Assembly: GCF_016406125.1 (NCBI RefSeq)
Contig: NZ_CP066339.1
Span: 3,782,001-3,846,000, forward strand
Direction: 5' to 3'
From: Alicyclobacillus sp. SO9
Lineage (GTDB): Bacteria > Bacillota > Bacilli > Alicyclobacillales > Alicyclobacillaceae
DNA: 64,000 nucleotides
In this document: positions 25,674 through 35,291 of the stretch, one piece after another
Layout of the letters: every line of letters starts with the position of its first letter
How positions within the stretch are numbered: the stretch's first letter is position 1
Program-made: the position numbers and the translations under genes
Notes under the pieces: generated by a model
Seen by the model: the letters and a program-made list of their open reading frames with translations, nothing else
Databases searched by the model: none
What the model was told of the DNA's origin: nothing

Positions 25674-26630
25674 ATGCATGCAGTGGAGAGACAAACTTCG
25701 TTTTTATGTATTGGCGGGGCAAACGTGGATAGGAAAATCCAAAGTCTTGTCCCGCTTCAGTTGGAAACGTCAAATCCGTCCGTGTCCTCTCACACCTTTG
25801 GCGGTGTGGCGAGAAACATCGCAGAAAACTTGGCTCGAATGGGAGGACGCGTCGGCCTGTATACTCTGGTCGGCCCCGACTCTGAAGGAGAACACCTCAT
25901 TTCCCACTGTAAACAGGCAGGTATAGACACTGTCACAACGGAGGTTGTCCCCAGTGCGCAAACAGGAAACTATACTGCTGTACTGAACCGAGACGGAAGC
26001 CTGGCCGTGGCAATGGCGGACATGCAAATCTATGACCTGTTTACTGTACAGCGGGTAGGGGGAAAGTGGGACACGATTGGACAAGCTGACATCGTTGTCG
26101 CTGACACGAATCTGCCTGCGCCAACGATAGATTATCTGATTCAGCACTGTCGCAGCAAGAATCTGAAACTGTGCATTGTTCCGGTGTCCGCACCAAAAGT
26201 ACAGCGAATTCCAAATGACTTAAATGGCGTTTCTCTTTTCATTTTAAACCGGGATGAATTGGAGTGCTTAATGGGGCTGACGAGCCAAACACAGACCACG
26301 GCCGCTATAACTGAAGCTTGCAGACAATTGCACAAACGAGGCTGCCACAACGTAGTGGTCACACAAGGATCTAAAGAGGTGCTGGTTGTCTCTGACTCCG
26401 GAGAAGTGCTCGTGCAACCTGTTCCAAAAGTGCACGTTGCGGAGGTTACGGGAGCGGGAGACGCATTTGCCAGCGGAGTTACCTACGGATTATATGCACT
26501 GGAGTGTACGCTCTCTGTGGCCATACAGTTGGGACTGTCCGTCGCAAAAGAAACCTTGCAAAGTACGGAAACCGTATCTTCGAGCATCACACCGCTGTTT
26601 CTGAAAGAGTGGGGCACACAGCAGACTTAA
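25674..26630 (+). CDS. psuK: PfkB-family kinase, probable pseudouridine kinase
   Basis: 318 residues of the ribokinase fold: FLCIGGANVDRK at the start, GGVARNIAENLARMG, and the C-terminal EVTGAGDAFASGVTYG, with the catalytic Asp and anion hole. The next gene is psuG, which makes pseudouridine the likely substrate (pseudouridine to pseudouridine-5'-phosphate). Begins 3 bp after the aminopeptidase stop. Confidence 0.9.
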   Translation: MHAVERQTSFLCIGGANVDRKIQSLVPLQLETSNPSVSSHTFGGVARNIAENLARMGGRVGLYTLVGPDSEGEHLISHCKQAGIDTVTTEVVPSAQTGNYTAVLNRDGSLAVAMADMQIYDLFTVQRVGGKWDTIGQADIVVADTNLPAPTIDYLIQHCRSKNLKLCIVPVSAPKVQRIPNDLNGVSLFILNRDELECLMGLTSQTQTTAAITEACRQLHKRGCHNVVVTQGSKEVLVVSDSGEVLVQPVPKVHVAEVTGAGDAFASGVTYGLYALECTLSVAIQLGLSVAKETLQSTETVSSSITPLFLKEWGTQQT

Positions 26631-26732
26631 GAGCAATCTGACAAGAGAGCATACAAGTTCAAAAGGCACCGATTGCAACTTCAAAAGAACTGAAGAAATT
26701 CGGACCACGGCAACAAAGGAGACGGCTCATTT

Positions 26733-27650
26733 ATGAATAAATGGATTCAATTCTCTGCGGAAGTCGCAGAGGCTGCAGCACAGCAGAGGCCGATTGTCGC
26801 CCTCGAATCAACAATTATATCCCACGGCATGCCCTATCCAGTGAATGTCGAAACAGCCCTGGAAGTCGAACAAATCATCCGCGATGAAGGGGCAGTTCCT
26901 GCAACCATTGCCATTCTGGACGGAAAGATTCACGTAGGATTGGCTGAAGAAGAACTGCAACTCCTCGCTCGGACAGACGATGTGTTGAAAGTCAGCCGAC
27001 GCGACTTGCCTTACGCCTTGGCGACCGGAAAACCGGGTGCAACTACCGTCGCAGCGACAATGATTTGTGCGAATTTGGCCGGGATATCGGTCTTTGTTAC
27101 GGGAGGAATTGGAGGTGTGCACCGTGGTGCAGAACATACCATGGATATTTCAGCAGACCTGCTTGAACTCTCCAAAACAGATGTGGCTGTCGTGTGTGCA
27201 GGAGCAAAATCCATTTTGGATATTGGATTCACGCTGGAGTATCTGGAAACCCACGGCGTACCTGTGATTGGGTACCAAACCAACGAGTTTCCTGCCTTTT
27301 ACTCCAGACACAGCGGATTTGAAGCGAATTACAAATTAGACACACCGGAGCAAGTGGCAGTATTTCTTCAAACAAAATGGAATTTGGGACTTAAAGGCGG
27401 AGCCGTAATAGGAAATCCGGTTCCCGAGAAAGATGAACTCCCCCGTCAGCAGATAGACACTGTTATCAATCAAGCGCTGGAAGCGGCGGAGAAGCAAGGT
27501 GTTCACGGGAAGGCGGTTACGCCGTTTTTGCTCGACAGGGTGAAGGAACTAACTCTCGGTGAAAGCCTCACGACAAACATTGCGCTCGTGCGCTCCAACG
27601 CTCACGTTGGAGCCCAGATTGCAATGGCTCTCAACTCAGGAACAGTGTGA
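26733..27650 (+). CDS. psuG: Pseudouridine-5'-phosphate glycosidase
   Basis: 305 residues. Cleaves pseudouridine 5'-phosphate to uracil and ribose 5-phosphate. Family stretches: [18 protein letters not shown] at the start, [43 protein letters not shown] and [16 protein letters not shown] follows AAAGGAGACGGCTCATTT. Together with psuK it forms a pseudouridine salvage pair. Confidence 0.96.
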   Translation: MNKWIQFSAEVAEAAAQQRPIVALESTIISHGMPYPVNVETALEVEQIIRDEGAVPATIAILDGKIHVGLAEEELQLLARTDDVLKVSRRDLPYALATGKPGATTVAATMICANLAGISVFVTGGIGGVHRGAEHTMDISADLLELSKTDVAVVCAGAKSILDIGFTLEYLETHGVPVIGYQTNEFPAFYSRHSGFEANYKLDTPEQVAVFLQTKWNLGLKGGAVIGNPVPEKDELPRQQIDTVINQALEAAEKQGVHGKAVTPFLLDRVKELTLGESLTTNIALVRSNAHVGAQIAMALNSGTV

Positions 27651-27667
27651 AGAATGGTAGCCCCTGT

Positions 27668-28309
27668 TTATCCTGCTGGAAAAACGAAACGGCGTAGCAG
27701 TGTAATCACAAAAGCTGTCCCTGCAGCAAAGTAGACTAACAAAGCCCAAGCCTGATGTGCATCGGTGCCAGCCCATATGCCGTGTATTGTCACCAGCACG
27801 AACACCGGGAACGTCAGGTAGTGGATGAAACGCCATATACCTATCCACTGTTTTCGTCGCAGTACACTGCTCAGAAGAATCAGCACTATGCCGTAGAATC
27901 CGATGGTGCCGACTGCAGTTGCTGCGACTCGATAGGTTGCTGTACCTGGCACCAGCATTTGTCTCCAGGAAAATGGCACTGACGTATCGGCGTGCAGTCC
28001 GAGTAAATGCAAAGCAAGAAACGGGATTAGCAGCAACGAAGAAAACTGATGCACCAGCGTAACGACGCGTCTCGCACGAAGCCCGTCCCATATTGCTGCT
28101 TTCCCGGTTGCGCCAAGTAAAACTGTTAATGACAAGAGAACGTATGCAATCAGTCCGGACGCTCGTGCCATGTACCAAAAACGAAGGTCAGCCTGTGCGG
28201 GTGCCAGCCCCGCTACGCGGACATATGCAAAGGAAAACAGCGCAATCAGTGTTACGAATACAATGCTTAACATCAATGGTGTTGTCTGTCGTTCATCAAT
28301 CACATCCAC
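27668..28309 (-). CDS. Ferric-reductase-like heme b membrane protein
   Basis: About 213 residues and six helices of the ferric reductase-like transmembrane (FRD/MsrQ/YedZ) family. Two helix-borne His pairs are visible: LVHQFSSLLLIPFLALHLLG and IHYLTFPVFVLVTIHG, suited to bind two b hemes across the membrane. No NAD or FAD domain is attached. GTG 28309 is chosen since GGGGAGGTGAGACACGC lies upstream; it overlaps the apbE stop, so translation is coupled. Paired with a flavin transferase and a Ser-rich surface protein, it may move electrons out through the membrane to a flavinylated or metal acceptor. Confidence 0.8.
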   Translation of the reverse strand: MDVIDERQTTPLMLSIVFVTLIALFSFAYVRVAGLAPAQADLRFWYMARASGLIAYVLLSLTVLLGATGKAAIWDGLRARRVVTLVHQFSSLLLIPFLALHLLGLHADTSVPFSWRQMLVPGTATYRVAATAVGTIGFYGIVLILLSSVLRRKQWIGIWRFIHYLTFPVFVLVTIHGIWAGTDAHQAWALLVYFAAGTAFVITLLRRFVFPAG

Positions 28310-29325
28310 GCGTGTCTCACCTCCCCATTTCGCAGTACCACAACCCAGCCGTTGTTGCGTTGCTTCTGCAGCCATTCGATGCCAAGTTTGCTCCCTTGGA
28401 TGAGCAGTGTTTTTGCCATCCATTCTGCCTCAGTCAAACTTGGGTGCAACACGGATGCTGAGACAATATCCGTCTGTGCAGACCATAACGTTCTCGGATC
28501 AATGATGTGGTGGACTTCCTGACCGTCAAACTTCCAACGCCGTCGATAGGTCCCACTCGTAGCAATGCTCATTGATTGAAGGTCGAGCACCAAAGCATGA
28601 CCAGACACAACGGGGTTTTCAATGCCAACGGTCCAAGGTTTTCCTCCCTTCGACCCGCTGCAAATCATATCCCCACCAGCATCAATCACGAAGTTCATCA
28701 CTGACCTGTCCTTAAGGAATTTGGCAGCCTGTTCAACAATCCACCCCTTCGCAATTCCTCCCAAGTCCACCTCATATCCAGATTGGAGCTTCACTCTATT
28801 GTCATAATGTTCAGACCACTCCAACGGACTTGAAGTGCGGCCATTCACAGATGCATCATCCGAAGACGTATTAGCAAAAGACACAAGCGTATCGGACTGA
28901 GTACTGTCGGTTGGCGTTCCACCGGAAGTGACAGGTAGTTCCGTGACGGAAGACACCGTTACACCTTGCTTTCCATTCACTCTGTCCATCAGGTGAAAGG
29001 ATGTCTTATACCCTAATCCGGCAATAGTCGTTCCCAGAAAAGGATGAAACAGTCCCTGACTGTGTTTAAATGCAGAATCGGCTGCGTGAAGGACACCTGT
29101 CAGTTCACTACTTGCATCGAACCAAGTGCCCTGACTGTGATTGAGTCTGTATAGCTCATTGCCTTCAATAAACCGGGAGAGCTTCCGTTCAAGCGCCACG
29201 ATGATTTCTTCCACCGCTTGCAGCAGTTTCGATGACTCGCTCTCACACTTCACTCCAGCGTCTTCTTCGTGGAATGCGGCCAACGTAACTTCAGTACCCA
29301 TGGCTTTAAAATTTCTCTGTTTCAT
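28300..29325 (-). CDS. apbE: ApbE-family FAD:protein FMN transferase
   Basis: 341 residues, no obvious signal peptide. Contains the substrate region DLGGIAKGWIVEQAAKFL, the FVIDAGGDMICSG stretch and the C-terminal HHIIDPRTLWSA (family pattern HIxxPxT) with the metal-ligand region. ApbE uses FAD to attach FMN to a Thr of partner proteins. An insert of about 60 residues (GVTVSSVTELPVTSGGTPTD onward) in the middle is unusual. Starts 4 bp after the small membrane protein gene and overlaps the ferric-reductase-like gene, so these three form an operon. Confidence 0.92.
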   Translation of the reverse strand: MKQRNFKAMGTEVTLAAFHEEDAGVKCESESSKLLQAVEEIIVALERKLSRFIEGNELYRLNHSQGTWFDASSELTGVLHAADSAFKHSQGLFHPFLGTTIAGLGYKTSFHLMDRVNGKQGVTVSSVTELPVTSGGTPTDSTQSDTLVSFANTSSDDASVNGRTSSPLEWSEHYDNRVKLQSGYEVDLGGIAKGWIVEQAAKFLKDRSVMNFVIDAGGDMICSGSKGGKPWTVGIENPVVSGHALVLDLQSMSIATSGTYRRRWKFDGQEVHHIIDPRTLWSAQTDIVSASVLHPSLTEAEWMAKTLLIQGSKLGIEWLQKQRNNGWVVVLRNGEVRHAWM

Positions 29326-29328
29326 TGC

Positions 29329-29712
29329 TTAAGAAGCTCGGGATGTAAAGCCTGGCGTTTGGCTGGGGCTTATATTTACACTGCCGCTCTGACTGCTGGT
29401 CGTACCGCTTCCTGAACCTGTCTGTCCCGACTGTGAAAAAGACCTGTCATCTGAAAAGCCGCCGTTATCACCGCCCGCATCATCGTGGCGGTGATGCGTT
29501 GTACCGGAAGAAAATGCAGTGCTGGATGCCGCTGTGGTTCCCTGCGCAGCAGAATGCGTACTGGCAGAGGCCAAGTGGTTCCAGATGGTGAAGAATCCAA
29601 CAAAGGCCGCTAAGGTCGTTCCCCAAGTCGATAAAATCATGTAGCGGTTCCGGCGACGTTTGCGGAGCTCTTTCTCTAACTGCTTTTGCTCATGAGTCGG
29701 GGTCCCCATCAT
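29329..29712 (-). CDS. Small single-TM protein with Ser/Thr/His-rich exterior
   Basis: 127 residues: a charged cytoplasmic start (HEQKQLEKELRKRRRNRYM), one helix (about residues 27-48), then about 75 outer residues rich in Ser, Thr, Gly and His, including THHRHDDAGGDNGG and two SGTT motifs. ApbE targets carry (S/T)GA(S/T)-type sites; SGTT is similar, but the usual Asp three residues before is missing, so flavinylation is speculative. No family recognised. First gene of the ApbE operon, preceded by AAAGGAACGAAG and by TGGAGA direct repeats. Confidence 0.65.
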   Translation of the reverse strand: MMGTPTHEQKQLEKELRKRRRNRYMILSTWGTTLAAFVGFFTIWNHLASASTHSAAQGTTAASSTAFSSGTTHHRHDDAGGDNGGFSDDRSFSQSGQTGSGSGTTSSQSGSVNISPSQTPGFTSRAS

Positions 29713-29838
29713 CTTCGTTCCTTTCCCTAAGGATTATTCCATGGCTTCTTTCAAGATGGATTATCTTCTGACTTTGGTTGTTCTGAAGCTACGTTCATTA
29801 GTATATCCAGATTATATTATGAAGAGTTTATGACGATG

Positions 29839-29855
29839 TGGAGATTTTATGGAGA
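29839..29855. promoter_or_regulatory. Direct-repeat operator candidate TGGAGA-N5-TGGAGA (ApbE operon)
   Basis: TGGAGA at 29839-29844 and 29850-29855, an exact repeat with 11-bp period, about 130 bp upstream of the operon start at 29712. The same unit is found upstream of htrA1 and macA. Confidence 0.5.
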
Positions 29856-29943
29856 GCCACACTTGATTTCGCCTGACTCTCCCGCTTAAGTTGTATGGAT
29901 ACGCGTCGTCGCGTTGTCCCGCCGACCCTGAACACATGTCCTG

Positions 29944-31311
29944 TCACGAAGTAGCAGGGGAATTCTCTCGAGGCAAGCTCACGGTAAAGGTCGTACCTTT
30001 CCCCACCTTGCTTTCAACCTCAATCGTTCCGTTGTGGGCTTCGACAAACTCTTTGGCTATCGCCAGGCCCAGACCCGTTCCACCGGTCTCGCGGGACCTG
30101 TCCGCCTGCGCTCGATAAAACCTGTCAAAAATATGACTCAGATGCTCTTCGTCAATTCCGTTTCCAGTATCCGCTACCGCGACAGCAATACTTTCAGCCG
30201 TCGCGTTCATAGAGACGGTCACTGTACCTTCTCCTGGTGTATATCGCATCGCGTTGCCAAGCAGGTTAACAAACACCTGAGTGATGCGATTTGGGTCTAT
30301 GCGGAGGTCTATGTTCGTATCGTCCATGGATTCATAGCGCAGTTGGATATCGTGGTCGTCAGCCTCAACCTGAAAATTCTCAACAACACGCTCAACCAGT
30401 TGTGCAATGTTTGTAGGCACTTTGTGTAACGGAAGTTGGCCAACTTCAGCCAGAGAAAGCCGATGCAAATCCTGAACCAGCGACGTCAGGCGAAACACTT
30501 CATCCTGAATGGGGAGGAGTGTACTCGGCTCGGCAGGCTCCACCCCTTGCTGAATCAACTCCAGCTTTCCTTGCATAATGGTCAAGGGTGTTCGCAGTTC
30601 GTGGGCTACATCGGCAACAAGATGCCGCCGTGCCTGTTCCGTCTCATACAGGCGATCAATCATTTGGTTAAAAGCCGAGGCGACTTGACCAAACTCGTCT
30701 TTCGTATCAAGGGAGAGACGTGTCTCCAAGTCACCCTCTTCGATTTTGTGCATGGCTTTCGTCATGTCCTTTAAAGGCCTCGTAATGCGGCTCGCCAGCC
30801 ACGCACCTAGCAGAACAGCAACCAGTGCGGTTGCAAACAAACCAAGTACAGTAGCTGTTGTCATGGAGTGAAGAAGTCCTTGCTCTATTTGAAATAGGTT
30901 TTGATTGCGTTTGCTCCAGTCGCGCACGGTCAGAGTAGCCACTTGTTTCCCGGAAACAGATGTAATGGGCTCCGTCACTTGGACAGACTTGCCTCTCACA
31001 TTTGGCACAGAAGTCTGCACAATGACGTGATTCTGCGTATCCGTTAATGTCAGTGATTCATTTCTGAGGGCCTCATGCAGCGTTCGGCTGTTTTTCAAAA
31101 GGAATCCCAGATTATTCCACGAATTCCCGTTAGAGTAGTAGTAGTATCGTAAAAATTGCACCCATTGGTTTACACTTTCTTGCTTGGCTGCAGTTGTTGC
31201 ATAGCTCTTGAATAAATGAGCTGTGTACCCTTCTGACAAGGCAAAAAACACTGCTGCCATAAGCAGAACCAAGCTGGCCAAGGCAATGAGAAATTTGTCT
31301 CTCAGTTTCAT
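29944..31311 (-). CDS. Membrane sensor histidine kinase (CssS/BaeS-like)
   Basis: 455 residues: helix at about 8-28, an outer sensor loop of about 120 residues with a tyrosine run (RYYYYSNG), a second helix near 155-175, HAMP (ITRPLKDMTKAMHKIEEGD), HisKA with VADVAHELRTPL (His237), and HATPase_c (NLLGNAMRYTP, DTGNGID, GTGLGLAI). Its ATG overlaps the regulator stop as TAATG. HtrA genes near and the export operon upstream make a secretion- or envelope-stress role likely, as for CssRS; the signal is not known. Confidence 0.94.
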   Translation of the reverse strand: MKLRDKFLIALASLVLLMAAVFFALSEGYTAHLFKSYATTAAKQESVNQWVQFLRYYYYSNGNSWNNLGFLLKNSRTLHEALRNESLTLTDTQNHVIVQTSVPNVRGKSVQVTEPITSVSGKQVATLTVRDWSKRNQNLFQIEQGLLHSMTTATVLGLFATALVAVLLGAWLASRITRPLKDMTKAMHKIEEGDLETRLSLDTKDEFGQVASAFNQMIDRLYETEQARRHLVADVAHELRTPLTIMQGKLELIQQGVEPAEPSTLLPIQDEVFRLTSLVQDLHRLSLAEVGQLPLHKVPTNIAQLVERVVENFQVEADDHDIQLRYESMDDTNIDLRIDPNRITQVFVNLLGNAMRYTPGEGTVTVSMNATAESIAVAVADTGNGIDEEHLSHIFDRFYRAQADRSRETGGTGLGLAIAKEFVEAHNGTIEVESKVGKGTTFTVSLPRENSPATS

Positions 31312-31997
31312 TATTTGGGATTCCCAAAGCGGTACCCAACGCCGTGGACTGTTTGAATGTAGTCCGGAGCAGACGGGTCGTCTTCGATTTTCTTACGCAG
31401 GTGACTAATGTGACTGTCAATCGTACGCTCGTAGTACAGGTACTCATCGCCCATTGTCGCCTTCAATAACTGCAGTCGGCTGTACACAACACCAGGACGG
31501 TTGGCCAGCGTAACAAGTATCTGAAACTCCGCAGGTGTCAGTACAATTTCCTCGTCGCGCTTGAAGACGCGAAAGCTGGCTTCGTCGATAACGAGATCGC
31601 CCCGCTGCAACAGTTCTGCCTCATCGGTCTGCGGATTCAAACGCCGCAGGACTGAACGAATCCGAGCCAGCAACTCACGCAGGCTAAACGGCTTTGTCAC
31701 GTAATCGTCGGCTCCTAATTCCAGTCCAATAATGCGGTCCGTCTCTTCGGTTCTGGCCGTCAGCATAATAATCGCGACATTGGATGCTTTTCTTAGTTCA
31801 CGACAGACATCAATCCCGCTTAACTCAGGCAGCATCCAATCCAGGAGTACCAATTCAGGCTTAAACTCTGCGGCTTTTCGAAGAGCCTCCGTACCGGTTG
31901 TCGCTGTGTCAACTTTGAATTTTTCTCCTTCCAGAAAGGGTTGGAGAATATCAATAACCTTTTGCTCATCGTCCACAATCAGAAGTCTCTCATTCAT
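31311..31997 (-). CDS. OmpR/PhoB-family response regulator (CssR-like)
   Basis: 228 residues. Receiver domain with DD at 9-10, phospho-acceptor Asp53 (LVLLDWMLPE), Thr in MLTAR and Lys in VTKPFS; winged-helix domain with YERTIDSHISHLRKKIEDD and VHGVGYRF. Translationally coupled to the kinase. Lies 117 bp downstream of htrA2, probably in one long transcript beginning at macA. TGGAGA repeats with 11-bp spacing at three nearby promoters are candidate binding sites. Confidence 0.95.
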   Translation of the reverse strand: MNERLLIVDDEQKVIDILQPFLEGEKFKVDTATTGTEALRKAAEFKPELVLLDWMLPELSGIDVCRELRKASNVAIIMLTARTEETDRIIGLELGADDYVTKPFSLRELLARIRSVLRRLNPQTDEAELLQRGDLVIDEASFRVFKRDEEIVLTPAEFQILVTLANRPGVVYSRLQLLKATMGDEYLYYERTIDSHISHLRKKIEDDPSAPDYIQTVHGVGYRFGNPK

Positions 31998-32038
31998 GCG
32001 CTGTCATCCTCGTCATAAAATTCAGCATCAATCCCAGT

Positions 32039-32099
32039 CGGCTGCGGGCATACCCACGGCTTTGGACCGCTGCTGCGGAACCGACCCCGTCCGCAGCCG
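32039..32099. promoter_or_regulatory. Long-range inverted repeat between htrA2 and the regulator gene
   Basis: CGGCTGCGG (32039-32047) and CCGCAGCCG (32091-32099) are perfect complements around a 43-nt GC-rich loop that itself contains CCGCTGCTGCGG. No U-tract follows. It may attenuate read-through from htrA2 or stabilise a processed mRNA end. Confidence 0.35.
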
Positions 32100-32114
32100 T
32101 CCTCGACCCCCGTG

Positions 32115-33305
32115 TCAACGGGTATTTGGTACGGCTGTGCCCAACGTTCCAACTGTTTCAGTGAGCGTCAGCTTCTTGCTCCCGCGGTAGACTTGTAACT
32201 TCACATTCTTTCCAGGTGTTAACTCAAACAATACCGCTCGTAAGTCTGCCATCGTTTGGACGGTGGTTCCATCAACCGCTACAATCACGTCACCGCTGGT
32301 GAGCCCAGCAGCCTGTGCCTCTTTTGACGTTACGGTGTGCACGTACACACCGTAATTGACAGGAACACTGGGTTGCAGCGATTCAGGCACTGTGTTCAAC
32401 GACACACCCTCAATTCCGAGCGCGGGATGAATCGCATGTCCCGTCTGAAGTAGTTGCTTCGCAATTTTCTGCACCGTATTGGACGGTATTGCGAAGCCCA
32501 TGCCCTGTACACTGGGATCGACGATTTTGCTGCTGTTTATACCTATCATATCACCTTGCAGGTCAAGCAGGGGACCGCCGCTGTTACCAGGATTAATCGC
32601 TGCGTCTGTCTGAATAACAGACTGGTAGTTAATCGTGGTGTTCGTCGCTTCATCCTGTACTGGCATCAGGCGTTCCTTTCCACTGACAATACCAGATGTA
32701 ATCGTATCCTGAAAATCCAACCCCATTGGTGTCCCGATGGCCACCACGGGTTCCCCTACTTGAATCTGATTGGAGTTGGCAAACGGAATCGGCGGGATGT
32801 TTTTCACTGCTGTCAACGGGATCCGCAGCACGGCCAAATCCGTGTAGGCATCGGACCCTACCAAATCAGCGGTTTGCTGCTTTCCTGACTCCAATACTAT
32901 TGCAATTTTGCTGGCCCCGGAGATGACATGATGATTGGTAATCAAATACCCGTATTTACTATCCTTTGCGAACAACACACTCGTACCGACGGCTGATTCC
33001 TGAAGCTGACCCTGACTTGTCGCATAAGATTGACTTCCGGCCGATTGAAAATTTACTACAGGGAATACAGACTTCGAATCTGCTTTTGCAACTTTCGTAA
33101 TCCCTTCTCCAACCGTTACGTCTGTCAACTTGTCGACGGGTGCAACTGTTTGCGAGACACCCGCAGTCTGCACTGCGTTTTGAGGCTGTTGTTGAAACTT
33201 TGTAAACGCCAGCGTCGCACCAACTCCACTCACTCCAGAGACCACCACAACAAGTCCCCACCTTGCGACTGATTGCAGCTTCTGTTGCAACCCGCGTTTT
33301 TCCAC
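32115..33305 (-). CDS. HtrA/DegP-like membrane serine protease (HtrA 2)
   Basis: 396 residues with an N-terminal anchor (about 13-35), catalytic His126 (ITNHHVISGA), Asp156 (YTDLAVLRI), Ser242 (NPGNSGGPLL) and one PDZ domain (GVYVHTVTSKEAQAAGLTSG). GTG start. It is a clear paralogue of the protein at 22675-24045 but ends without the Gly-rich tail. It lies between the export permease and the two-component regulator, 55 bp from the permease, so it is likely part of one stress operon. Confidence 0.94.
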   Translation of the reverse strand: MEKRGLQQKLQSVARWGLVVVVSGVSGVGATLAFTKFQQQPQNAVQTAGVSQTVAPVDKLTDVTVGEGITKVAKADSKSVFPVVNFQSAGSQSYATSQGQLQESAVGTSVLFAKDSKYGYLITNHHVISGASKIAIVLESGKQQTADLVGSDAYTDLAVLRIPLTAVKNIPPIPFANSNQIQVGEPVVAIGTPMGLDFQDTITSGIVSGKERLMPVQDEATNTTINYQSVIQTDAAINPGNSGGPLLDLQGDMIGINSSKIVDPSVQGMGFAIPSNTVQKIAKQLLQTGHAIHPALGIEGVSLNTVPESLQPSVPVNYGVYVHTVTSKEAQAAGLTSGDVIVAVDGTTVQTMADLRAVLFELTPGKNVKLQVYRGSKKLTLTETVGTLGTAVPNTR

Positions 33306-33360
33306 TGTACCTCATCCCTTCATTGGGTGATGTTGTTTACTCAAATCGGGTGATGTCCGC

Positions 33361-34569
33361 CTACTCAAATCGCAGAGCATCGATTGGTGAGAGCCAGGCT
33401 GCACGGAATGCCGGGTAGATGCCGAAAATCACGCCTACAACAAGGGATACGACAAACGAGATCCACACCGCGGTGAGACTAATCTGAACGGGTGTACTCA
33501 TCATCTTGCCAATCATCACACCTGCACCGCTGCCGACCCCAATTCCTATTACGCCACCGAGAATACCCACAAGTCCGCTCTCCACGAGAAATTGCCGCAA
33601 CACGGTGCCTTTAGTTGCCCCTAATGCCTTGCGCAATCCAATTTCGCGGGTGCGTTCCGTCACAGATACCAGCATGATATTCATGATTCCGATGCCGCCT
33701 ACAATTAAGGATATGCCGGCAATTCCGCCAAGGAATCCTTCCATGGTAGAGGACACGCCCTGCAATGTACTCAACAGGGATGCCTGGTTTGTGATGGTAA
33801 AATCATTGGATTGGGTGAAGCTTAGCCCGTGGCTCTGGCGCATAATACTTGTCGCGTCGTTTTGTGCCGCGGTCATACTCTGGCCGCTTTTGGCCGACAA
33901 GTAGATGGTGCTAGGGTCAGTCGATCCCGTTAGTCTCGACTGCAACGTAGACAGCGGCACAATAATCTTGTCATCCTGGTTGGTCGGCCCAGACGACCCC
34001 TGTGATTGCAACTCGCCGATAATTTGAAACGGAATTCCGCTGACCCAAACGGTTTTGCCCACCGGATTTGCATTGCCAAAAATGTTTTGTGCCGCGGTTG
34101 TTCCAATTACGCCGACATCGGCGCGTGCGTTTTGCTCCTCCAGGTTAAACTCCCGTCCCTTGGCGATCTTCAAGTTGCGCACCGTGAACAGAGCCGGAGT
34201 GCTTCCTTCAATGGTGGTCTGGTAGTTAGTGGCACCATACAATATCTGCGATCTCGTCGTCTCATCCGGCGCAACTGCCGCAAAGTCGTTGCTGTTTTTA
34301 AGTGTCGTCACGTCCTTTGCGGTAAGACTCGCTGTACCCAAGCCTTGGCTGATACCGTTTTGCACGGATTGCCCTGGTGAAATCACCAGCAAATTGGTTC
34401 CTAGACCCTCGATTCTGGACGTGACACTGCTCGTCGTAGCACTGCCAATGCTCATGAGTGCCACCACTGCTGCAACACCGATGATAATCCCAAGCAAGGT
34501 TAAAGCAGTCCGCAGCGGGTTATGCCAGAGACTTGAGAACGATGTTTTGAGTACTCTCCCTAAGCCCAT
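33361..34569 (-). CDS. MacB/YknZ-like ABC transporter permease
   Basis: 402 residues with the MacB topology: one helix at the start (ALTLLGIIIGVAAVVALMSI), a large outer MacB_PCD domain of about 240 residues, then three helices (FtsX domain) with TERTREIGLRKALGATKGT between them. Such permeases act as mechanotransmitters rather than classical channels. It overlaps the ATPase gene by 10 bp. Together with the ATPase and MacA-like protein it should export peptides or toxic compounds, as YknWXYZ does. Confidence 0.93.
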   Translation of the reverse strand: MGLGRVLKTSFSSLWHNPLRTALTLLGIIIGVAAVVALMSIGSATTSSVTSRIEGLGTNLLVISPGQSVQNGISQGLGTASLTAKDVTTLKNSNDFAAVAPDETTRSQILYGATNYQTTIEGSTPALFTVRNLKIAKGREFNLEEQNARADVGVIGTTAAQNIFGNANPVGKTVWVSGIPFQIIGELQSQGSSGPTNQDDKIIVPLSTLQSRLTGSTDPSTIYLSAKSGQSMTAAQNDATSIMRQSHGLSFTQSNDFTITNQASLLSTLQGVSSTMEGFLGGIAGISLIVGGIGIMNIMLVSVTERTREIGLRKALGATKGTVLRQFLVESGLVGILGGVIGIGVGSGAGVMIGKMMSTPVQISLTAVWISFVVSLVVGVIFGIYPAFRAAWLSPIDALRFE

Positions 34570-35291
34570 GTTGAGGCACCCTCCTTCGCCCGCCGCGGTC
34601 GCTCGACCCGTTCTTCACGCTCAATTCTGCCATCGCGAAACCGGATGATTCGCTTCGCGTGTTCCCCCACGTAGTCTTCGTGGGTTACGATAACTACAGT
34701 TGTTCCTTCATCGTTCAGCGACTGGAACAAGGACAGAATTTCATCCGTGGAGTGGCTGTCCAGATTGCCCGTCGGCTCATCTGCCAAAATCATACTAGGT
34801 TCCGTTACAATTGCCCTGGCAATGGCAATTCTTTGTTGCTGTCCGCCAGACAACTGATTAGGATGATTTCTCCCCTTACTGGCAGGGTCCATACCTACTC
34901 TTTTCATCGCTCGAGCAGCTTGGGCACGGGCATGCCCTGCGGGTTGCTTAGCATACCACAACGGCAGTGCAATATTTTCCAGCGCCGAAGTCCTGCTTAA
35001 CAAGTTATAGCTTTGAAACACAAAGCCCAACTTCTGATTGCGCAGACGTGAAAGTGATTTCTCGGTAAGCAGTGAAGTCGAGATGCCGTCCACGAGAATG
35101 TCTCCGGACGTAGGCTCATCCAGCAGCCCCATCAAGTGCATCATCGTGGATTTTCCAGATCCGGACGGACCCATAATGGCTACGAACTCACCAGCTTCTA
35201 TTTGCAGGTTCACATCACGCACCGCGTAAAATGACACGGGTCCGGTATCATATCGCTTCGACACCTTCTTTAGTTCGATAACGGGCGGCAT
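34560..35291 (-). CDS. MacB/YknY-like ABC transporter ATP-binding protein
   Basis: 243 residues with Walker A GPSGSGKST, the signature LSGGQQQRIAIARAI, Walker B MILADEPTGNLDS and the H-loop VIVTHE. LolD/MacB-type ATPase subfamily. The last 20 residues are basic. Overlaps the permease gene and abuts the MacA-like gene (its start codon shares position 35291), so the three are translated together. Confidence 0.95.
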   Translation of the reverse strand: MPPVIELKKVSKRYDTGPVSFYAVRDVNLQIEAGEFVAIMGPSGSGKSTMMHLMGLLDEPTSGDILVDGISTSLLTEKSLSRLRNQKLGFVFQSYNLLSRTSALENIALPLWYAKQPAGHARAQAARAMKRVGMDPASKGRNHPNQLSGGQQQRIAIARAIVTEPSMILADEPTGNLDSHSTDEILSLFQSLNDEGTTVVIVTHEDYVGEHAKRIIRFRDGRIEREERVERPRRAKEGASTWA

